A stretch of 64,000 nucleotides of DNA, from assembly GCA_905479495.1 (NCBI GenBank), contig CAJQMR010000015.1, forward strand, positions 33,606-97,605, written 5' to 3'. Shown in pieces: positions 59,533 to 64,000 of this stretch. The stretch comes from an uncultured Anaerolineae bacterium. Lineage in GTDB: Bacteria; Chloroflexota; Anaerolineae; Promineifilales; Promineifilaceae. The notes under the pieces were generated by a model. The model saw only the letters and a program-made list of their open reading frames with translations, made no database searches and was not told where the DNA came from. Position 1 is the stretch's first letter, and each line of letters opens with the position of its first letter. Position numbers and translations under genes: made by a program.

Positions 59533-59877
59533 CTAACTTCGCCCAACGACAAGCTGGACGCCGTCGAGAACGCTTTCTAAGATGAAGTTGGGTACGGTGC
59601 CGACGTATTCTGTGAGAAAGCGGCGGTCGATGGTGAGTATTTGGGCCACGTTGGCCACACACGGATGGGGTAAGCCAGAGTCGGACTGGGCAATGAGGAC
59701 ATTGCCGGGGGCGGGGGCCAATTTCCAATCTGGGCTGAGGGTGATACACACGGCCGTTTCCATCAAGCTCCGGTTAAAGGCATCACTTTGAATAACGAGA
59801 ATTGGCTGTGGCTCCGGGAGTTCTGGCGGCTGTGACCACCAGATTTGACCTTGCTTGAGCGATACGTTTACTTCCAT
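59533..59877 (-). CDS. MazF/PemK-family toxin
   Basis: 114 residues with the MazF/PemK pattern: KQGQIWWSQPPE, QPILVIQSDAFNRSLM, ITLSPDW, GNVLIAQSDSGLPHPCVANVAQILTIDRRFL. An mRNA interferase in this family. Overlaps the upstream antitoxin gene by ten bases, the usual paired arrangement. Confidence 0.87.
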   Translation of the reverse strand: MEVNVSLKQGQIWWSQPPELPEPQPILVIQSDAFNRSLMETAVCITLSPDWKLAPAPGNVLIAQSDSGLPHPCVANVAQILTIDRRFLTEYVGTVPNFILESVLDGVQLVVGRS

Positions 59878-60110
59878 GATTTTGGGTTTTTATACAGAGT
59901 TTGTTGCTGGGCCACGCGCCAGGGATCGGGCAGGCGGGAGGCGCGCTGCTGATAAATCGCGTCTAGCTGCTGGGCCACCGCGTCGCTGTCCGTTCGCTCT
60001 AATTTGCGGCTGATGTGCTGTTTGGTGAGCCGTGAGTGCTGGCTGTGCCGCTGTGCGGCCGTTTCGGCTTGTTGTAAAAGGGAGTCTAATAAAGCAAAGC
60101 TATTGTTCAT
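59868..60110 (-). CDS. Antitoxin of the MazF-type pair
   Basis: 80 residues, largely helical (FALLDSLLQQAETAAQRHSQ; SDAVAQQLDAIYQQRASRL) with no clear ribbon-helix-helix or AbrB motif that I can assign. Its position directly upstream and overlapping the toxin makes the role likely. Probably disordered C-terminus that wraps the toxin. Confidence 0.75.
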   Translation of the reverse strand: MNNSFALLDSLLQQAETAAQRHSQHSRLTKQHISRKLERTDSDAVAQQLDAIYQQRASRLPDPWRVAQQQTLYKNPKSWK

Positions 60111-60263
60111 AGATACTTCGGCAAGATTGTTCTAGCAAAATACATTACAAATTCTATACAAACTGTGTAGAAGAAGTGTAAACAGCTTTACCACTTCCCG
60201 ACATAGTACCAAAGGGCTATGACAGTCAAATTGTGCTAGGTCTAAGGTCAGTGTTCAGTAGGC

Positions 60264-60319
60264 CAGTAATCAGTCTTCAGTTTCTACTGACGTACTGGTT
60301 ACTGGTTCACTGATTACTG
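60264..60319. repeat. CAGTAATCAG inverted repeat at the end of the epimerase gene
   Basis: CAGTAATCAG (60264-60273) pairs with CTGATTACTG (60310-60319); the right arm is in the last codons of the minus-strand gene. Surrounding words (ACTGG, CAGT) are repeated. Confidence 0.6.
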
Positions 60320-61260
60320 TCTTGCCACCAGGCGGTAGACCAGGTCACCGCCTTATGAATGCCCTCGCGCAGGGAGGTGGTGGGTTGGTAATTCAGCAGG
60401 GCGTGTGCCTTGCCGATATTGGCTACATAGTGCGTCACTTCGCCTACCCGGGCTGGCTCAATGGTCATGTTTGGCTCAATGCCCAGCGCCTCGCCGATGA
60501 ATTTGGCCATGTTCACCAGGCTGTTGCCCTGCCCAAAGGCCAGATTGATGGTGTGGTTACCAATCTCGCCGCTGACCAGTTGCTCCAGCCCACGGGCCAC
60601 GCCGCTGATGCAATCATCGATGTAGGTGAAGTCCAGCACTTTGTCTTTGCCATACACGGTAATTGGTTCCCGATTGCCAATTTTGCGAATAAACAGAGGA
60701 ATGACGCGCTCCATCCGTTCGAGGTCGTTGTCGTAACGGCCGTACACATTGCTAAAACGGAACACCAGATAGCGCAGCCCATAACATTGCGCGTAGCTGT
60801 AAATCAGCGCCTCGCCAGATATTTTGCTGGCCGAGTACGGGCTTTCTGTGAAGGCAAAATCGGCGTAGCTTTCCTCGGTGATGTAGCGGTGGATGTCGCC
60901 GTACACTTCACGTGAGCTGCTAAAGATAAGCGGCAGCTTGTTCTGGCGGCAAAATTCCAGCACGTTGTAGGTCATCGTGATGTTTTCCAGGGCGCGGTCT
61001 GGCTGCTCGACCAGTTCATGCACCTTGGCGTGGGCGGCAAAATGGACCACGGCGTCCAGGTCTGGTGGGTACTCCACGTGGCCAATGCCTCGTTGAAAAT
61101 TGTGCTGCGGCGTGCTCAAATCTTGCAGCAGCGTTTCGATCTCGTTGGTCCAACTGTTTGGTCGTTTGTCGATGCCAAACACATAATGTCCCTGACTTTG
61201 CAAATGAAGTCCTAAATTGGTGCCAATCTGGCCGCTAGAGCCGGTGATGAGTATGCGCAT
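60307..61260 (-). CDS. NAD-dependent sugar-nucleotide epimerase/dehydratase
   Basis: 317 residues, extended short-chain dehydrogenase. MRILITGSSGQIGTNLG (nucleotide-binding GxxGxxG), FAAHAKVHELVEQPDRALENI, the catalytic Ser region IFSSSREVYGD, Tyr-x3-Lys in SPYSASKISGEAL, and VFRFSNVYGRYDNDLERM with the conserved R-F-x-N-V-Y-G. Acts on a UDP- or GDP-sugar; the exact reaction cannot be told. ATG 61260 is preferred to the longer frame because GAGG lies six bases upstream. Confidence 0.9.
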   Translation of the reverse strand: MRILITGSSGQIGTNLGLHLQSQGHYVFGIDKRPNSWTNEIETLLQDLSTPQHNFQRGIGHVEYPPDLDAVVHFAAHAKVHELVEQPDRALENITMTYNVLEFCRQNKLPLIFSSSREVYGDIHRYITEESYADFAFTESPYSASKISGEALIYSYAQCYGLRYLVFRFSNVYGRYDNDLERMERVIPLFIRKIGNREPITVYGKDKVLDFTYIDDCISGVARGLEQLVSGEIGNHTINLAFGQGNSLVNMAKFIGEALGIEPNMTIEPARVGEVTHYVANIGKAHALLNYQPTTSLREGIHKAVTWSTAWWQDSNQ

Positions 61261-61465
61261 GGAAGCCTCTTTTTTGTTGTGAATTATCAATCGTGGGGGC
61301 AAGGCAGGTGGGAAACACCGTTGTTTAGCAAAGTAGCGTTGTCACCACCTGCCTCGCCCTCACCCAAATTTTGTGAAAAGCCCTGAAAAAACCTAGCAGC
61401 GAGTATACAATAGTTTGGAAACGGCCGTTACCTCTAAAATTTCATTATTGAATCTGGAGAAGCAA
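61261..61465. promoter_or_regulatory. Divergent region with AGGCAGGTGG hairpin
   Basis: AGGCAGGTGG (61302-61311) pairs with CCACCTGCCT (61345-61354). It must carry the promoter of the epimerase and of whatever starts at 61466. It has the last octamer of the window (61421-61428). Confidence 0.5.
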
Positions 61466-61531
61466 ATGTACGCTTGGACACACCCACAAAACTGGCAACA
61501 AATCACCGTCATTGATGCTCATTCGGGATAA
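61466..61531 (+). pseudogene. N-terminal remnant of a proline-racemase-family gene
   Basis: MYAWTHPQNWQQITVIDAHSG then a stop. GGAG (61456-61459) lies six bases before ATG 61466, so this is a real old translation start. It matches NWQQINAIDAHTGGEPL of the full gene at 62207, both as protein and as DNA (AACTGGCAACAAATCA and CATTGATGC shared). After this point the two sequences part. The BLUF gene sits between remnant and full gene. Confidence 0.75.
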
Positions 61532-61787
61532 CGCACAGGCCACCGGTTGGCTCGTAAAAATAGCTGCCGTCGCCTCCATCATTCTTATATTAATTGTTTC
61601 TTGTTTTTTGCCCCAGAGAAAAAACCTATGCAAATGGCCCATTCGGGAATCTAGCATAAAGGTACCAGATGCTCCAAATGTCCTGCTGAAGTAACATTAT
61701 TTTGGAGGCACTCGGTGAAAAGATATATATACTGACAATTATATTGTTAGGTGCTTTCCCTAAATATCTACGCGGAGGTAATATATT

Positions 61788-62210
61788 GTGCTAATTTCAC
61801 TGGTTTATGTGAGTTCTGCTTTCCATCTGATGAGCGAAGAGGATTTGCTGGAACTGCTGCAAGCAGCTCGAAAAAAGAATCAGGAGCTAAATATAACCGG
61901 GATGCTGCTATACCATCATGGGAACTTCATCCAGGTTTTGGAGGGCGAAGAGGCGGATGTGATGATGATGGAGCAAAAGATTAAGCAAGACGTGCGCCAT
62001 CACACTATGATTATATTGATTAAAGAGCCGATTTCAGAGAGGAGCTTTCCTGATTGGTCAATGGGATTTCGGAATATTGACAAGCTAAGCAAGGAAGACC
62101 GCGAAGGTCTTAATGACTATTTAGACTTGCCATGGACATTAGAATACTGGAGTTCAAACCCCAGCAAAGCTCAAAAGCTTTTGGCCAACTTTAAGGCAGT
62201 GTTACGTTGA
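61788..62210 (+). CDS. BLUF-domain blue-light sensor
   Basis: 140 residues. LISLVYVSSAFHLMSEEDLL supplies the flavin Tyr, LNITGMLLYHHGNFIQVLEGE the Asn and Gln of the FAD hydrogen-bond network, and QDVRHHTMIILIKEPIS with FPDWSMGFR the rest of the BLUF fold. A stand-alone photoreceptor (short C-terminal helices only), so it must act on a partner protein. GTG 61788 has GGAGG (61774-61778) nine bases upstream. Its TGA overlaps the TTG of the next reading frame. Confidence 0.93.
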   Translation: MLISLVYVSSAFHLMSEEDLLELLQAARKKNQELNITGMLLYHHGNFIQVLEGEEADVMMMEQKIKQDVRHHTMIILIKEPISERSFPDWSMGFRNIDKLSKEDREGLNDYLDLPWTLEYWSSNPSKAQKLLANFKAVLR

Positions 62211-63256
62211 AGCAAAAAACTGTAAGGCTACCTAGCTTGGGTACCCTAAACAACTGGCAACAAATCAACGCCATTGATGCACACACAGGCGGGGAACCGC
62301 TGCGGATATTCACCAGCGGCATTCCGCCCATTCCCGGCGATACCATTTTGGCCAAGCGACGGTATGCGCAGGAAAACCTGGATTGGCTGCGCACGGCCAC
62401 CATGTGGGAACCGCGCGGCCATGCCGACATGTATGGCGCGCTGCTGGTCGAGCCGGATCTGCCCGGCGCCGATCTGGCGGTGCTGTTCATGCACAATGAA
62501 GGCTATTCCACCATGTGCGGCCATGCCATCATCGCGCTCGGCCGCTACGCCGTGGACCAGGGACTGGTGCCGCCGGGCAAGGACGTGACCCATGTCAACA
62601 TCGAATGCCCCTGCGGCCTGGTCCGTGCCGAAGTCACCATGCGCGATGGCAAGGCCGCCGATGTCAGCTTCGAGAGCGTGCCGTCCTTCCTCTATGCCAG
62701 GGACCAGACACTTACTCTCGCTGGCTGCGGCGAGATCAGCTTCGACATCGCCTATGGCGGCGCCTTTTATGCGCTGGCGGATTGCAGCCAGTTCGGTCTG
62801 GAGTTTGGCCGCGATCCGGTCGCGGGATTTGTCGATGCCGCCGATCGGCTGACCAGGGCGGCGCAGCAGGCTGTGCAACTCACGCATCCCGATGCCGATG
62901 ATCTGGCCTATCTCTACGGCACCATTCTCACCGACGGCAAAGATGCGTTTTCGGATCAGCCGACCCGCAATGTCTGCGTCTTTGCCGATCGCCAGGTCGA
63001 CCGCTCGCCCACCGGTTCCGGTGTGACAGCACGGCTGGCGGCGATGCATGCCCGTGGCCAGATCGGACGTGGCCGGGAGCGGGTCTTTGAAAGCATTGTC
63101 GGCAGCCGGTTTTCCGGTGCCGTCGCCTCGGAGACAACCTGCGGGGAGCACCCGGCGATCACCGCGCGCGTGTCGGGCCGGGCTTTCTACTCCGGCAAGG
63201 CTGAATTCCTCGTCGAGGCGGATGATCCGCTGGCGGGTGGTTTTCTGGTGCGCTGA
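62207..63256 (+). CDS. Trans-3-hydroxy-L-proline dehydratase
   Basis: 349 residues, proline-racemase fold. Active-site Cys in HNEGYSTMCGHAIIALGRY; the second catalytic position is Thr in DRSPTGSGVTAR, which marks trans-3-hydroxy-L-proline dehydratases as opposed to Cys/Cys racemases and epimerases. It removes water from 3-hydroxyproline to give pyrroline-2-carboxylate. The start is doubtful: TTG 62207 overlaps the BLUF stop, with no good ribosome site. Codon use changes sharply around 62390-62420, next to the conserved EPRGHADMYG segment, so the gene may be a hybrid. Confidence 0.85.
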   Translation: MKQKTVRLPSLGTLNNWQQINAIDAHTGGEPLRIFTSGIPPIPGDTILAKRRYAQENLDWLRTATMWEPRGHADMYGALLVEPDLPGADLAVLFMHNEGYSTMCGHAIIALGRYAVDQGLVPPGKDVTHVNIECPCGLVRAEVTMRDGKAADVSFESVPSFLYARDQTLTLAGCGEISFDIAYGGAFYALADCSQFGLEFGRDPVAGFVDAADRLTRAAQQAVQLTHPDADDLAYLYGTILTDGKDAFSDQPTRNVCVFADRQVDRSPTGSGVTARLAAMHARGQIGRGRERVFESIVGSRFSGAVASETTCGEHPAITARVSGRAFYSGKAEFLVEADDPLAGGFLVR

Positions 63257-63483
63257 TCCGCTGCCGGGATTGAGCGGCGCCATGATGATGGTGAATTCGC
63301 CCAGTTGCTTTCCTCCCGGACATTCGAAAAACGATCGAACCGGCATCTGGGATGGAATTTCATTCTCATTCTGGCGGCGCAACAGGAATAGTTTCGCGCC
63401 ACAGGCGCGGGCGGCTCGATTGCGATGGCTGGCTTGGCAGCGGCACCTGACCTACACTCGCGTCAACCAAAAGGAGCTATGCC
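63257..63483. other. High-G+C intergenic region before cysK
   Basis: No gene supported. Composition matches the following cysK and not the first 62 kb. AAGGAG (63471-63476) serves the cysK start. Confidence 0.5.
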
Positions 63484-64000
63484 ATGTCAGCCAATACAGC
63501 TGGAACACCCGGTCGCGGCCGTATCTACAACTCGATCATCGACACCGTAGGCAACACGCCGATCGTGAAGCTCGGCAAGCTTGCGAGCGCCGACGGGGTG
63601 AAGGCCGAGATTCTCGCCAAGCTCGAATTTTTCAATCCGCTGGCTTCGGTCAAGGACCGGATCGGCGTCGCCATGATCGAGGCGATGGAGGCCCAGGGCA
63701 AGATCGAGCCTGGCAAGACCACGCTTGTCGAGCCCACCTCCGGCAACACCGGCATCGCGCTGGCCTTTGCCGCCGCCGCCAAGGGTTACCGGCTGATCCT
63801 GACCATGCCCGAAACCATGTCCATCGAGCGCCGCAAGATGCTCGCACTTCTTGGCGCCGAACTGGTGCTGACCGAAGGCCCCAAGGGCATGAAGGGCGCC
63901 ATCGCGAGGGCCGAGGAACTGCTCGGCGAAATCCCCGGTTCGGTGATGCCGCAACAATTCGAGAACCCGGCCAACCCCGAAATCCACCGCAACACCACCG
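63484..64000 (+). CDS. cysK: Cysteine synthase A (5' part; runs off the window)
   Basis: The first 172 residues are present with no stop. GRIYNSIIDTVGNTPIVKL, the PLP lysine in NPLASVKDRIGVAMIEAM, and the phosphate/substrate loops TLVEPTSGNTGIALAFAAAA and LTMPETMSIERRKML are O-acetylserine sulfhydrylase signatures. It makes cysteine from O-acetylserine and sulfide. AAGGAG seven bases before ATG 63484. High G+C, GCC/CTC/ATC-rich codons and wording look rhizobial rather than like the rest of the window. Confidence 0.95.
   Translation, partial: MSANTAGTPGRGRIYNSIIDTVGNTPIVKLGKLASADGVKAEILAKLEFFNPLASVKDRIGVAMIEAMEAQGKIEPGKTTLVEPTSGNTGIALAFAAAAKGYRLILTMPETMSIERRKMLALLGAELVLTEGPKGMKGAIARAEELLGEIPGSVMPQQFENPANPEIHRNTT

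Larger units (their letters stand above)
894..61428. repeat. Dispersed palindromic octamer ACGGCCGT (~90 copies)
   Basis: The span marks the first and last exact copy. I counted about 90 by hand in 61.4 kb, where chance would give about one. Most are flanked by A/T (AACGGCCGTT). They lie in genes in several frames (reading TAV, NGR, RP) and in gaps. None occurs at ~15070-16800, 36303-38070, 42252-46715 or after 61428, which coincides with genes that look foreign. Confidence 0.9.

Noticed and set aside
61512..61694. 60-residue reading frame with one hydrophobic stretch (IAAVASIILILIVS) before the BLUF gene
   Set aside because: It overlaps the dehydratase remnant, has no ribosome site, and no family resemblance; more likely chance.
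62246..63382. 378-residue minus-strand reading frame opposite the dehydratase gene
   Set aside because: Antisense shadow produced by high G+C; the plus strand has the complete proline-racemase-family motifs.
1..64000. tRNA or rRNA genes
   Set aside because: I looked through the gaps for the GGTTCGAATCC-type T arm and CCA ends and saw none; a covariance search would be needed to exclude a divergent tRNA.

Overview
The first ~62.2 kb reads as one bacterial chromosome of medium G+C, with short intergenic gaps, many GTG/TTG starts, strong GGAGG ribosome sites and no rRNA, tRNA, transposase or CRISPR array that I can see. An uncommon palindromic octamer, ACGGCCGT, occurs about 90 times by my hand count, inside and between genes, much as HIP1 does in cyanobacteria. 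Several families (very large MalT/LuxR regulators with small WSDWF-type companions, secreted proteins ending in a YLP motif, Ig-tailed PBP1, YoaR/beta-lactamase-like surface proteins) make me think of Chloroflexota (Anaerolineae/Caldilineae/Ardenticatenia-like). That is an inference from family resemblance, not a proven assignment. From about 62.4 kb to the end the G+C and codon use rise sharply, the octamer disappears, and the genes (3-hydroxyproline dehydratase, cysK) look alphaproteobacterial. This is either a transferred segment or a chimeric join.

Layout. 0-10.5 kb: tail of a secreted FG-GAP/DUF11-like protein, a membrane WD40-like protein, a PAP2 phosphatase, an OmpR/HisKA two-component pair, a PspC protein, then a Nudix gene with two tandem YoaR/beta-lactamase-like proteins, the first of which has lost its catalytic serine. 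10.6-16.6 kb: small membrane proteins, an orphan MbtH, Pr6Pr, SRPBCC and ICMT-like proteins, a DUF433/DUF5615 toxin-antitoxin pair between exact 27-bp direct repeats, and an AT-rich gene of unknown function. 16.8-30.1 kb: a core block with PBP1A, an alpha-oxoamine synthase, rlmH, rsmI, rsmE, a glycolytic group (PPi-type PFK, a eukaryote-style double PFK, class II aldolase), a GxxExxY pseudogene and an ArmA/Rmt-like 16S rRNA methyltransferase. 30.2-37.6 kb: membrane and surface proteins behind repeated promoter-like modules, a 41-bp-period tandem array, and a GIY-YIG/membrane fusion.

37.6-47.4 kb: a heterodimeric ABC exporter, one half carrying an in-frame 33-bp palindrome, and a three-gene glycosyltransferase island without the octamer, flanked by a truncated and an intact DUF6940 gene. 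47.5-58.8 kb: two giant MalT/LuxR regulators, each followed by membrane proteins and/or small companions, ending in a DrrA/DrrB-like ABC transporter. 59-61.3 kb: a ferritin-like gene behind a CRP/FNR-like dyad, a MazF-type toxin-antitoxin pair and a sugar-nucleotide epimerase. 61.4-64 kb: a 21-codon start remnant of a 3-hydroxyproline dehydratase, a BLUF blue-light sensor, a full-length dehydratase and a truncated cysK.

The signals I rate highest are the 41-bp (about four helical turns) array at 34.95-35.19 kb, the genome-signature octamer, the palindrome inside an ABC ATPase, the eukaryote-type PFK beside a PPi-type PFK, and the junction at 61.5-62.4 kb.
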